A stretch of DNA of 64,000 nucleotides, from assembly GCA_963680875.1 (NCBI GenBank), contig OY804588.1:62382397-62446396 (forward strand). The letters run 5' to 3'. The translations under genes were made by a program, and so were the position numbers. Position 1 is the first letter of the stretch. Every line of letters starts with the position of its first letter. The notes under the pieces are model-generated. The model did not search any database and was not told the DNA's origin. It saw only the letters and a program-made list of their open reading frames with translations. Shown here in pieces: positions 9,334-18,812 of this stretch. This stretch comes from Bathymodiolus brooksi (lineage: Eukaryota; Mollusca; Bivalvia; Mytilida; Modiolidae).

Positions 9334-11862
9334 TGCAACAAAAAGGGCAGAAAAAAGATAAGTTTGGATAAATTTCGTAAACTTTGACCAAAAAATGTCC
9401 TCACAGCTGATAAAACTCATCTCAGACAATGTCTGTGCGAATATTGCACAAATATTGAATTGAAGCTTACCACCCTCAATAGCACTCAGTACAGAAATGT
9501 TTATGACATTTCCAACGACTCCCTCTGTCCAAAGAAAGGAAAGTATCATGATATCAAATGTTTGTCTCGCAAATGTCAGAAATGTGGTGTGGACAAACTT
9601 AGAAAGAAATTGCCCACAATTCAAAAAGAAAACATCACATGGGAAAGATGGGAGAATAGAAGAATAGAACATTCCAAAGGAGTTAAAATTAAAAATCAAC
9701 TACAGTCAAACCTGCTTTAGTGACCACCTTTATTAAGCAATACCTTGCATTATGTGACCTTATTTTTATTTCCCTTCACAGTGCATTTTATATCAATTAA
9801 ACCTGTATTAAGCAACCACCTGTCTTATGTGACCATATTTCACTGTTCCCTTGGAAGGTCACACAAGACAGGTTTGACTAATTACAAAAACAGGCACACA
9901 AAAAGAGTTTGTAGACGAAATCTTAGTAGAGGTATCGTTCATTTCAATGCATTTGTTTACAGCAACCTGGCAATACCAACAACTCGGTAACATAAAGGAA
10001 AACATTCCTGATAATTGAGTTATCATGATACAGGATTTTGCTGAAAATTACAGAACTTTTTATCAAGACGAAATACAATCTGCCCATTGGCAATACGAAC
10101 AAGCAACAGTCCACCCAGTTATCTGCTATTACCAATGTCAAGAAAAAGGATGTCGGGGAAACTGTAACCGAGAGTATCATATGTATCACAGGATCTTAAA
10201 CATGATTCTAATGCAGTCCTTGCTTTTGACAAAACTGTAAATGACCACTTGTCCAAGAAAATCAAGAACATTAAGCACCAAGTTCAATTCAGTGATGGGT
10301 GCAGTGCCTGGTACAAGTCTCGGTCCCCATTTATGGATCTTTCATGTGGGCATGATGACTCAACTTTACAGTGGAAAGAAACTTCTTTGGTTCCAGGCAT
10401 GGAAAAGGTCCTTGTGATGGGATGGGAGCTGTTGTAAAACAGGCAACTAGAAGAGCAGTTGAAAGAAGAGAAGTAATTGTGAGGAATGCACAAGATATGT
10501 TCGACTTCTGTCAAAATAAATTGTCAACAAAAGATGCAACAGAAAAGTGTTCCCGTAAATTGAGAACATTTTTTTTTGTTTCTAACATCAACCGATAACA
10601 CAACAACCAATTAAGGCAGTTTCGGGGACCCGAAAGTATACACTGTGTCAAAGGTGTGAAAAATGGCATTATCCTATCTAGCCTACCTTTGCCAAGCATG
10701 TTGTCAAGAAGAGTTTCAAAAATGTGAAAATTTGGGTGTAGTACAGCCATTTGAAGGACACAATCTTATTTTGAAAGGCAAAATAAGGAAAAGAAAACAT
10801 CCACCAGAGGATGGATGAAGCAGAAGACATAGATGTGAATAGAGGCAGGAAAAAAGCTAAAGTGTTAAACTCAAGAAGAAAAGCAAGCTCTAAGCTGGGA
10901 AAGGCAAAAAAAAAAGAAAAGCAGCACAAAATTGACAAGATCTAAGAAAATTCAAAACATGTTCAAGTCTGTCAAAAGAATACCAAGGAAAAGCAAGAAA
11001 CCCACTCAGTAGTTTTTGTCAGTGACAGTGAAGATTCTCCTGGTACCATTCATGAACCAGTAGTTGTAGAAGGTTCAACCATTTCTGTACAAAAAGAAGA
11101 CGACTGGGAACGATTAGTAATTTTGATCAACTTCAAGCAGATTGTATACATAACTCAAAGAAGACATTCTGAAATATGACTTGATTTGTGATGCAAGGTT
11201 ATTGTGTCGATGAAACTGCATTTGACCTTGCAGCTAGTGATATCTCTGGACCCATTAGAATACCAATACAAACAACAGCTGATGGATACTACTTACCTAG
11301 ATGTGGTAGTATGTTTGCTTTTGGGAATGAAAAAACAAAAATACGCACACGAATCATAATGAAGCTTGCTCTGAATGAACAATTATATCTTGATAATGAA
11401 AATTTGCAGAGAGGAGCAAATTTAGAGAGACATTTTTCACACATGTATGCTATGTTTAGCAACTTTTATATACCTGGAATACATATAACAGATTCTGTTA
11501 TAGCATTCATCTATGAAGCTGAAGTTCTCAAATGCACTAAACAAGGTTCCTACATGGGGATATGGCAGTTATTTGCCCTAGCTGATGTGTTAAAATGTCC
11601 TGTAATGTCAAGCTATCCAATGTTTGTGCGAGCAGAGATTAGGGAAGGTCTAGATCTACACAGATTGATATTACCATCTCACAACTCAGAGGGAGATGCC
11701 AAGGCTCACATTTTGTGGACAAGCACAAGATCAGACATGAAACCCCAAAACTGGATACCCAATCACTTTGTGCCTCTTGTGTGTATTGACAGAGATGATT
11801 CCATTATTTCCAAAGATCCTAGGAATGCTCATTCAGGATTGACTTCCAGGATGCCAGAAGAT
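9334..11862 (+). pseudogene. Degraded central exon: Cys-rich segment, transposase-like segment and OTU-like protease domain
   Basis: Coding blocks follow one another across changing frames. A Cys block (CLCEYC..N, then C..KC..CGVDKL; 9400-9702) comes first, then HLFTATWQYQQLG and DFAENY..FYQDE.QSAHW..EQ.T.HP (9889-10180), FSDGCSAWYKS (10287-10319), FFGSRHGKGPCDG (10380-10418), YLCQACC..E (10684-) and an acidic/basic linker. Last is an OTU-like domain (11188-11862): TTADGYYLPRCGS, YLDNENL, GSYMGIWQLFALADVL, SSYP and NHFVPL. OTU-like proteases carry DGNC with the nucleophile Cys; here the site reads DGYY, so the Cys is missing, while the His of NHF remains. Stops occur at TGA 9385, TGA 10016 and TAA 10596. 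Frame changes fall near 10160-10186, 10340-10371 and 10660-10684, and again in the linker. A MITE sits at 9703-9878. The exon ends in phase 0 at GAT|GTAAGA (11863). The D..D/E spacing suggests an RNase-H-like transposase ancestry, but this is not proven. Confidence 0.75.
9703..9878. mobile_element. TA-flanked MITE (CAGTCAAACCTG ends) inside the coding frame
   Basis: The left end is TA|CAGTCAAACCTG. The right end is CAGGTTTGAC|TA. Both are followed inward by GTGACC/GGTCAC motifs. The same family occurs at 22932-23088. Element plus one TA is 178 bp. The reading frame before it (codon CTA at 9700) and after it (ATT at 9881) join in frame when the insert is ignored, so it entered a once-open exon. 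TA target and CAGT ends fit Tc1/mariner/pogo-type transposition. Confidence 0.8.
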
Positions 11863-12561
11863 GTAAGATATTATAAAATTACATATATAAATACTAATTT
11901 GTCTATTTCATGGGTAACCTAAATTAAAGAGTAGATGTGCTTGAAAGGATAGGGTAATTCAAATGTTTATGGATGCATGCAAAGCAGGAGATGCTGACCT
12001 TGATTATACACCTTAATGTCATTGTGACTGATGTGAAATAACAAAGTACCGAAATTGCAGGAAATTTAAATTCTGCATATGGCCATTTTGACAATTTATG
12101 TCTCATCAAGTGCAGATAAAATTGAAACATTTGGAAGACCAATAACCAAAAGATGTTGAATGGCTGATAGAGAACAAATAACCTAAAGGGCCTAAAAAGT
12201 AACGCCAAATTCAGCTAAGGACAGAACTTTGCACGAGGGAGATAACTCCTTAGTTTTACAAATTTCCAAGTTTTAGATATTGTTAATTTTCAAAATAATA
12301 TCGGTTTTTCGGGCCAGCACCGAAGTACTGGACTACTGGGCTGGTGAATGCCCTCGGGGACTAACAGTCCACCAGACAGAGGCATCGACCCGATGGTAAT
12401 AAAATAACAAAATACCGAAATTGCAGGAAATTTGAATTCTGTATATGATTGTGCAATTCTGTCATTTTCTATCGCAAAGTATTATTATCAATACTGTACT
12501 CCAGAATTGAATAACCTTGTCCTAAAACTGAAGTACATTTTCTTTGCATTTATAATTTCAG
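11863..12561 (+). other. Intron with dispersed-repeat fragments
   Basis: This lies between the donor at 11863 and the acceptor at 12561. A ~90-bp block ('aacaaagtaccgaaattgcag' onward) starts at ~12038, recurs partially at ~12404, and occurs again at ~14035 in a later intron. At ~12300-12395 is a fragment with 'gggccagcaccgaagtactgg' and 'catcgacccgatgg', which resembles a common bivalve repeat. No coding is seen. Confidence 0.6.
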
Positions 12562-12723
12562 ATGAATCAGCCAATAGAAGGACTCGCTGGAACAGATTCA
12601 GGTGGAGATATTAAGTCTTCTTCAGAACTTCCTGCATCACCTAATATTCCTATTGATTGTCCAGTCAGTGAACTTGCAGACCAAACATCTGAGACTTCTG
12701 AGAGAGAAAACATATCAACAGAG
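12562..12723 (+). CDS. 54-codon exon, Ser/acidic-rich, unknown
   Basis: A clean internal exon: acceptor 'tataatttcag', 54 codons in phase 0-0, donor GAG|GTAAGG. The peptide begins MNQPIEG and is rich in Ser, Glu, Thr and Pro, so it is probably a disordered linker. It follows the OTU-like domain exon, whose donor is also phase 0. A second, broken copy lies 410 bp downstream. No domain is recognised. Confidence 0.6.
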
Positions 12724-12971
12724 GTAAGGAAAATACATTTATGCTCTAAAACAGCTTTAATTACATCATGAATTAAAATACATTATTATCCCCTGGCCAA
12801 CAAAGTTGGAAGGTGATAGTAACACTACCATCCGTCATTCTGTCCTTCTGTCCGTCCAAAACGTTTCTAGTGAACTCTCTAGGGCCAACATTGTTCACAG
12901 GATTTTTACCAAACTTGGGACACACATATTACACATTGCCCTTGTCTTATCCTTTGCATTTATAATTTCAG

Positions 12972-13133
12972 ATGAATCAGCCAATAGAAGCACTCACTGA
13001 AACTGATTCAGGTGGAGATATTAAGTCTTCTTCAGAACTTCCTCCATCACCTAATATTCCTATTGGTTGTCCAGTCAGTGAACTTGCAGACTAAACATCT
13101 GAGACTTCTTAGAGAGAAAACATATCAACAGAG
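12972..13133 (+). pseudogene. Duplicated exon copy with two stop codons
   Basis: This is the second copy of the 162-bp exon, with intact acceptor and GAG|GTAAGG donor. It contains TAA in 'gcagactaaaca' (~13090) and TAG in 'acttcttagaga' (~13110). The first copy has CAA and GAG-type codons at these places. Inclusion would truncate the protein. It could act as a cassette exon only with loss of function. Confidence 0.75.
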
Positions 13134-13523
13134 GTAAGGAAAATACATTTATGCTCTAAAACAGCTTTAATTACATCATGAATTAAAATACATTATTATC
13201 CCCTGGCCAACAAAGTTGGAAGGTGATAGTAACACTACCATCCGTCATTCTGTCCTTCTGTCCATCCAAAACGTTTCTGGTGAACTCTCTAGGGCTAACA
13301 TCATTCACTGGATTTTTACCAAACTTGGGACACACATATTACACATTGCCCTTGTCTTATCCTTTGCCAAGGGAGGGAATCGAACCCTCTTACACAAGGC
13401 CTGGTCGTCGCTAAGTTTAAGCATAAAAAAAGAAGGGGGAAAAAATTTGCAAATTTATGGTTCTGACTAAAATGTGCAGAGTGGGACATTAGTGTGACAA
13501 GTACACATTTTCTTGTTTTTCAG

Positions 13524-13636
13524 ATGAATCGGACAATGGAACACCCTTATAGGACAGATATCAACCATGTAATTGAGTATGATGACCTTTCATCGTCCCA
13601 AGATCTTCCAGATACATTTAGGAATGATGTCAACAG
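13524..13636 (+). CDS. 38-codon exon of the same broken gene
   Basis: The acceptor is 'cttgtttttcag', the exon reads MNRTMEHPYRTDIN..., and the donor is AACAG|GTAAAT. It enters in phase 0, matching the preceding exon, and leaves in phase 2. The N-terminal MN.(P/T) resembles the start of the 12562 exon, so the two may descend from an older duplication. No domain is recognised. Confidence 0.5.
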
Positions 13637-13839
13637 GTAAATATTTTTATACAAGTTATTTGGATGCGATTATTTATTTTATGTGGTTAAGCTATTTTTT
13701 TATTACAGATACTTCAGAACTTAATTTTAACTGTTTTCACTTCTTGATTTTCGAAAGGATACCCGAATAATTGTTAATATAGGGATACTATATAATCTGT
13801 TGTTTTTCCACAATAAAGATACAATTTTTTTTACATTAG

Positions 13840-13884
13840 AATTTCAGTTGGGACATATGTGTCTGTAAAACACGGGAAGCAGTT
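13840..13884 (+). CDS. 45-bp micro-exon candidate
   Basis: After 'tttttttacattag' a 45-bp stretch leads to a canonical GTAAGT at 13885. Entering in phase 2 from the previous exon it reads R-ISVGTYVSVKHGKQ-L, which has the look of an SH3-like or chromo-barrel beta segment. It leaves in phase 2, which does not match the phase-0 terminal exon at 15822. An intervening exon may therefore have been lost, perhaps around the transposon at 14269. Confidence 0.4.
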
Positions 13885-14268
13885 GTAAGTGGATTGGTGT
13901 TGCTGTATTGCCATGCATTTGTTCAATGTTCAGAATGCTGCTAATTTTCAGTTTTTACATTGGGTTGCCATGTTTTTGTTTAATGTTCAGAATGCTGCTA
14001 TTTTTCAGTATTTGCCTTGCTAAATTACAATTAAATAACAAAGTACCGAAATTGCAGTAAATTTGAGTTCTGCATATGGCAATTTCGACAAATTATGTCT
14101 CATCAGTGCAGATAAAATCAAAACGTATGAATTTCTATGGATAGGATGTTATGCAGTTGGTCTTATGATTCCGAAAAGAATTTACGTTTATTACTTAAAT
14201 TTTGCATGAAAGATTTAGGTCTAACTCTTGAACTGACTAGAAATTGAAAGGCATAATTTATGTTTATA

Positions 14269-15645
14269 CAGTGAAACCGGACCCTGAGTAAACCGGAATA
14301 CTGTCCATTCCGATCTAAATTTCAAGTCCCCAGTTTTTTCCTTAATAATCTTTGTTAAAAATCATTGAATAAACCGGACACTGCACATTCCGAATTCCGA
14401 CCTTGACTTGCGGTCCCAATACACTAATTACTGTTATAATTTATCTCCGTAAACCGGTCATGATCAGATCAATCAAGCGTGTGTTTACATATATGTGAAT
14501 ATCGATCGGTAGTAAGGGGAAACGTATTGAAAGTGTTTATCGAAGTGTGTATATTAGCACACCTGTAATTAGTGATCACTGGTAACTCATGTGGTTAATG
14601 TTTAAATGTTCATTAAATGTTAAAAAACATGGAATCAACACCTAAAAAGCGAAAGCTTAATCAAGATGAAATACCCCGTATAACTTTACGTGGTTTTTTT
14701 CGCCGGAACGCTTTTAAAATATCCAACATGGCCATGGGGGAATCCTTCCCGAAAACAATGCATATGTTGACAATGATCATAAATGAACAACAAACAATGC
14801 CTTATTATTTAAGTGATGAACTAGCATCCAAGCCATACAATCATAACTTGAGATAATTTATTGTTAATCGGATTATACTTTATAGTCTTCACAGCTGGGA
14901 GTAATCAAATTTCCAGACTTGACATAAAAAATGACAAATACATTTGATTCCTATTTTCTTTTTATTTCAGTCATTAAAAGCTTGAGTAAACACAGTCTGG
15001 CGGTCTAATTATACACTAAGTAATTATGACACCTTTCATACATACACACATTCAATCTTATCGACAGCATTATTGATTATTTTACGCACGGTTAGATATA
15101 GTCACACTTTTTTTTAGTTTATTTTCGTATCAACGTTTACTGGTTCAAAACACAACTCCACTAGAGAGTATTACAATAAATGTAATTCTCTGAATAATTA
15201 AAAAGTATTATACGCATTTAATGATTTTGTGGAATAGTGTCCAAACAAGTAAAGAAATACGAAAATATTAGACAGTAGTAAATGTGCACCCTCCTGCAAA
15301 ATAAAGAATCTGGACAAAAACCCGTGCATTATGCATAAGAAATTACGATACTCAATTATTTCAAAACAATTCCTATTTTGAATTGTTAGTAAAGCAATTC
15401 AGACAATCTGAATGTAATTCTAATATAATAGTCTATCCGCTAAAATTTGATTTTGGTTAAAACTCAGGATCGCAAAAATTAAGTACCGCTAAAAAAAATC
15501 CACCAATTTGGAAGAAAATCGTGAAATTTGGCTCCCGTGAAAAAAACACGGTAGTCAGAGAGTAGACACTGAATAAACCGGTCCACTATCAATACCGGCC
15601 GTGAAACGTGGTCCCAATGGTGGCCGGTTTACACAGGTTTTACTG
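14269..15645 (+). mobile_element. pogo/Tigger-like DNA transposon, internally degraded
   Basis: The ends are TA|CAGTGAAACCGG and (reverse-complemented) TA|CAGTAAAACCTGTGTAAACCGG. Additional 'aataaaccgg' and 'ggtcccaa' subterminal repeats occur near both ends. At 14617-14856 is a 79-codon frame containing METS-like 'MESTPKKRKLN', which looks like the basic N-terminus of a CENP-B/Tigger-type transposase, but no DNA-binding or DDE domain remains. Two copies of a ~50-bp host intron segment ('gcatgaaagatttaggtct') flank the element at ~14203 and ~15672. Superfamily assignment rests on TIR and TA site. Confidence 0.65.
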
Positions 15646-15821
15646 TAACTTAGATTTTGCTATCTTAAGCTTTGCATGAAAGATTTAGGTCTTGAACTGA
15701 CTAGAAATTGAAATGCATAACCAAACAAAATTGACATGCATGACCAAACAAATAATAACTATAGAGGATGCTCAGTTCTAATCCCAACAAGATTTAAATA
15801 TAAACTATTTTCTCTTTGCAG

Positions 15822-16013
15822 GTTACCAGTATTGAGAACAATTACTTTTGGATTCAGTATTTTAAATCTGCTGGTAAATACAAACCTGACAAATGGACAA
15901 TGCAGCCAAAGCTGTACACAGCCATGGTTTCAGACTTCGTATCAATTTTGTCACAACCAGACCTTGTGCATGAAAGTGGGACAAGATTTTTCTATAAATT
16001 TCAAATTCAATAA
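15822..16013 (+). CDS. Terminal exon of the OTU-like/transposase-like gene
   Basis: The acceptor is 'tctctttgcag' and the exon holds 63 codons plus TAA. The peptide has YFWIQYFKSAGKYKPDKW, ...LYTAMVSDF and VHESGTRFFYKF. I recognise this closing pattern (YF..SGKY.P..W ... VHESGTRFFYKF) from C-termini of large uncharacterised invertebrate proteins of the same type as the 9.3-11.9 kb exon, so I place it as the last exon of that gene. It is uninterrupted. AATAAA overlaps the stop codon. Confidence 0.55.
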   Translation, partial: VTSIENNYFWIQYFKSAGKYKPDKWTMQPKLYTAMVSDFVSILSQPDLVHESGTRFFYKFQIQ

Positions 16014-16014
16014 A
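16009..16014 (+). promoter_or_regulatory. AATAAA polyadenylation signal overlapping the stop codon
   Basis: The hexamer AATAAA shares its TAA with the stop of the terminal exon at 15822-16013. The 3' UTR would then be only some tens of bases, which is unusually short. Confidence 0.4.
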
Positions 16015-16410
16015 GATCATTTCATTACATGCTTTCTTCTTCTGCTTTCTTTGATGGTATGACCATGCAGCCACACCTAATGAGGTAATGGAATTTTGGT
16101 GGATTTAAGTCTGAAAAGGACAGCAGTTCCCATTTTTTTTTTCATTCTGAAACTTTCTTTTAACTTAATAAAAGAGAGTTTAGAGAACCTATACAAAGGC
16201 TATCTTACATGTGGGTAAACCTGCATAGTTGTGCTTTGACATCATGGCTTTGAGAATTACAGGCCCTGGACAAGACTCAACAACAGGTTTTTTTTAGATT
16301 TTATTTTTTATGCACTAAATGTGAAAAAAATTGTTTTTCTACAACAAAATAATGGATTTTCATGTGATTATAACGTAAAACTTTTTTTTTGTCAAATCAA
16401 AGATTTTTGT

Positions 16411-16762
16411 GTCCATGTTACATGCACTTGAACCAAGTCATAGTGCTTAGAGTAATCAAGTCTTTTACCTTGTAAGCTCCTGAAATATTATGCATCCTTC
16501 AAGATGATGAACTTTGGTGTTTCCTAGTGTATTGGGAGCAGGAGTACTTTCTTATCCACAGTTGAACAGTTGTATGTAACATTGACACCAAATATAACTT
16601 TGTCAACAGTTTCCAATAATTCTAGGAATGAATTTTCAGAAAAGGAATTGCAAATGGAGAGTACAATGAAGGACAAATAATAAGAATAAGAGAAAAATTA
16701 GTTTTAATTACCCTGAAGGGAGAGAGGTCTTTAAAAGAAAACTACCTTTGTGTCAATGTTAC
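16411..16762. repeat. Second short cluster of the GTAACATTGAC / GTCAATGTTAC motif
   Basis: GTCCATGTTAC occurs at 16411, GTAACATTGAC at 16576 and GTCAATGTTAC at 16752, spaced 165 and 176 bp. It is the same motif as in 1956-3918, again AT-rich between copies and again lying just upstream of an exon (16929). Confidence 0.6.
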
Positions 16763-16928
16763 ATACACTAGAATTGCATTTTTTGTAATGGATGAAAAAA
16801 AGTTATATTATCCTATGACCTTCCTCCATATTTAGACAAAATATTAAGAAAATATCTCTACTTCTAATTTTTTTTCACATATTTATTTTGACGTGACAGA
16901 CTTTCATGTTTTTCCATTTCTTTTGTAG

Positions 16929-17082
16929 CACTTCAAGCAGAATGCCAAAACTAAAGAAAAGAAGAAACGTGCCATCACAAAGAAAGCCTAAAAATAAGCC
17001 CAAACAGAATACGTTCAAGGTTGATGACACTTCCACGCACGACCATACCTATTTCACTACCTTGCCCGTCATAGCTGGCACG
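16929..17082 (+). CDS. Exon 1 (copy A) of an unrecognised gene, basic N-terminus
   Basis: The acceptor-like 'ttcttttgtag' comes first, the ATG is at 16942, and a 47-codon basic peptide beginning MPKLKKRRNVPSQRKPK follows. The candidate donor is ACG|GTAATG at 17083, phase 0, matching exon 2. Copy B has the corresponding ATG at 42209 and ATG|GTAACG donor, so the junction is conserved. The KKRR and RKPK clusters would serve as nuclear localisation signals. Whether the ATG is the true start, or an upstream exon exists, is unclear. Confidence 0.5.
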
Positions 17083-17099
17083 GTAATGATCACTAAGAG

Positions 17100-17445
17100 A
17101 TTTACGCACAATGTTCTCTAACTCTCTCACCAGCAAGAAGAAGTTGTCACTTGACTTCTGCGGCGTCCCTCTGTCTTGTTTATTAAACCATCATCACTGT
17201 AACTAGTAACAAATGATGAAGAATCTGAATGACTAACAAGTTTATCAATAATTGTCAAGTTCTTACTAGAAACCACATAGTATCGTTTCTTCAAGGCTTT
17301 TATGATGAAACCAGCAATGTAGAATAATATTGACTGATCATTCACACTTACAGTTGACTGTTCTTTTTCAGAATCACTTTTCACCAATTTTATCTGTTCT
17401 TAAAGTTCACCAACTATATCCTCGAAAGAACATTTGTAAAAATAA
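17100..17445 (-). pseudogene. Antisense remnant of the zinc-finger/unknown frame (copy A)
   Basis: On the minus strand the run VKSDSEKEQSTVSVNDQSILF, continuing into YIAGFIIKALKKRYYVVSS, is shared with copy B (42360-43345). Here it is frameshifted after SFVTSYSDDG. The upstream half with the C2H2 finger is missing: the sequence jumps from 'aaataaatta' to 'gtttactgttttcatc', a ~490-bp deletion relative to B. It lies in intron 1 of the sense gene. Confidence 0.6.
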
Positions 17446-17741
17446 ATTAGATGGTTTACTGTTTTCATCTTCACTATTACTGTGGTCAGTAGCATATGGC
17501 TGTCAGACTGTCTCCTAAGACTGGACCGCTTGGATTTTTTACCTGTCATGTCAGGGATTCTGGTGTATTTGGAAAGTGTTCCCCTAACCTTCCCTATTGA
17601 TATTTCTTACTTAATCCACAGTGTAGGAATAAAATGGAATGTTGGAGGGTGCAAACTTGAAAAAAAAAATAAAAGTGATAAGCAAATAATGATTTTTATA
17701 AATCATATAAAGTATTACCATGGTCATAATTACACTGTATT

Positions 17742-17978
17742 TTTATACTGTTTTACCTCTGTCCGTCCTTCCGCCCGTCCAAGATATTTTTTGTCGCATT
17801 TTTCTCAGCAACTATTGATGGCAGAAATCTGATATTTGGTCACAAGCTTCATATAGGTATGCCATATTGTGGGACCCGTCAGATTCCTACTTCCTGTTTG
17901 CCGATTTAGTTGGTTTTTATACTTATTGAACATATATGCGGGGGTATTATAAGTGAGCTATGCTCACAGTTCATCTTG
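17742..17978. mobile_element. ~235-bp dispersed-repeat insertion in intron 1 of copy A
   Basis: It is present in copy A and absent from copy B, where the same intron continues directly from 'actgtatt' to the 'ttttttcag' acceptor. It contains 'cctctgtccgtccttccgcccgtcc' and 'gcgggggtattataagtgagc', phrases typical of dispersed bivalve repeats in my memory. The type is not assigned. Confidence 0.55.
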
Positions 17979-17987
17979 TTTTTTCAG

Positions 17988-18147
17988 GTAGAGGAACAGG
18001 AAGAATGTATGAAGACAGATGATGGGGATGTAGTGCTTCAGTTTGAGGCAACTGGATGTGATTTACCAGTGAAGGAAACCATTACACTTCCAACATGTGA
18101 ATATCTGACAACTGATGAAAATCGAGAAGCTAGAGAGAATTCTGATG
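17988..18147 (+). CDS. Exon 2 (copy A), acidic
   Basis: The acceptor 'tgttttttcag' precedes 53 codons beginning VEEQEECMKTDDGD and ending ENSD. The donor is GATG|GTTATT (weak) in phase 1. Exon 3 begins with AT, completing GAT. If unspliced, the frame stops 5 codons later. The copy B peptide differs at 5 positions and has the same length. The content is acidic with no recognised domain. Confidence 0.55.
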
Positions 18148-18214
18148 GTTATTATACTTTCTGATATTTAAGCTTTAATCTGTGTTGACCAAAATCCCTA
18201 TGTAGGAGATTTTT

Positions 18215-18700
18215 TGTTGGTTCGGGCCACAGTCTGGTCAAACCAAAGACTATAAAATTGGTATTTGCTGCTTCTCCGCTAAGCATGCAGCATTAAGGAG
18301 TAAGAGCAAAGACTGGTTGGCTCTGAACCTGGATAATGTTTTCAAAGTGGAGCGACATGTCTGCCCACCGACTGTTATTTCAGTGAACTAGCCCTATAAA
18401 TATCTGACACATGTGAGCTAGCACTATAAATATCTGACACATGTGAGCTAGCCCTATAAATATCTGACACGTGCGAGCTAGCCCTATGAATATCTGACAT
18501 ATGTGAGCTAGCCCTGTAAATATCTGACACATGTGAGCTAGCCCTATAAATATCTGACACATGTGAGCTAGCCCTATATCTGACTAAGCATGTTGATCTA
18601 GTACAAAACGGACATCATCATCATTTCATCGAATGTAACTTGTTCTTGCCATGATATAGCTGAAAAATTTCTCATTTGGTGTTAAACAGCAATGACTCAC
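18215..18700 (+). mobile_element. tRNA-derived SINE (family 1) containing 30-bp tandem repeats
   Basis: The head has 'ggttcgggccacagtctggtc'; the body has 'caaagactataaaattggta' and 'gtggagcgacatgtctg'; the tail is 'catgatatagctgaaaaattt...ttaaacagcaatgactcac'. Between body and tail about 6.5 copies of a 30-bp unit (gagctagccctataaatatc + tgacacatgt) run from 18387 to 18577. Other family members lie at 21485, 24441 (-), 26246, 27356 and 45251. Confidence 0.75.
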
Positions 18701-18812
18701 TTTGTGATATGACGTCTTTATTTACAAAGTAGCTGTTAAGTTCAACAACTGCAGGATATGTAAGATTATTGGTAAATACATTTTAATAGTTTTTATTCTT
18801 AATTATTTTCAG

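Larger units (their letters stand above)
12543..13367 (+). repeat. 410-bp tandem duplication covering one exon and its following intron
   Basis: Positions 12543-12952 and 12953-13362 are near-identical. Each comprises the 3' end of an intron, a 162-bp exon and an intron containing a 'tatcccctggccaac..gttgg' repeat. CTTTGC occurs at the left edge, the junction and the right edge (12542, 12952, 13362), giving microhomology suited to unequal exchange or slippage. The second exon copy has acquired stops, so the duplication is not brand new. Confidence 0.85.

Noticed and set aside
9244..9699. A 151-codon minus-strand frame with hydrophobic stretches.
   Set aside because: The plus strand of the same DNA carries recognisable conserved Cys blocks of the OTU-like gene; the minus frame is a shadow.
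18375..18562. Minus-strand frames with a ten-residue repeat (SDIYRASSHV).
   Set aside because: They come directly from the 30-bp tandem repeat inside a SINE; 30 is divisible by 3, so a periodic open frame is expected by chance.
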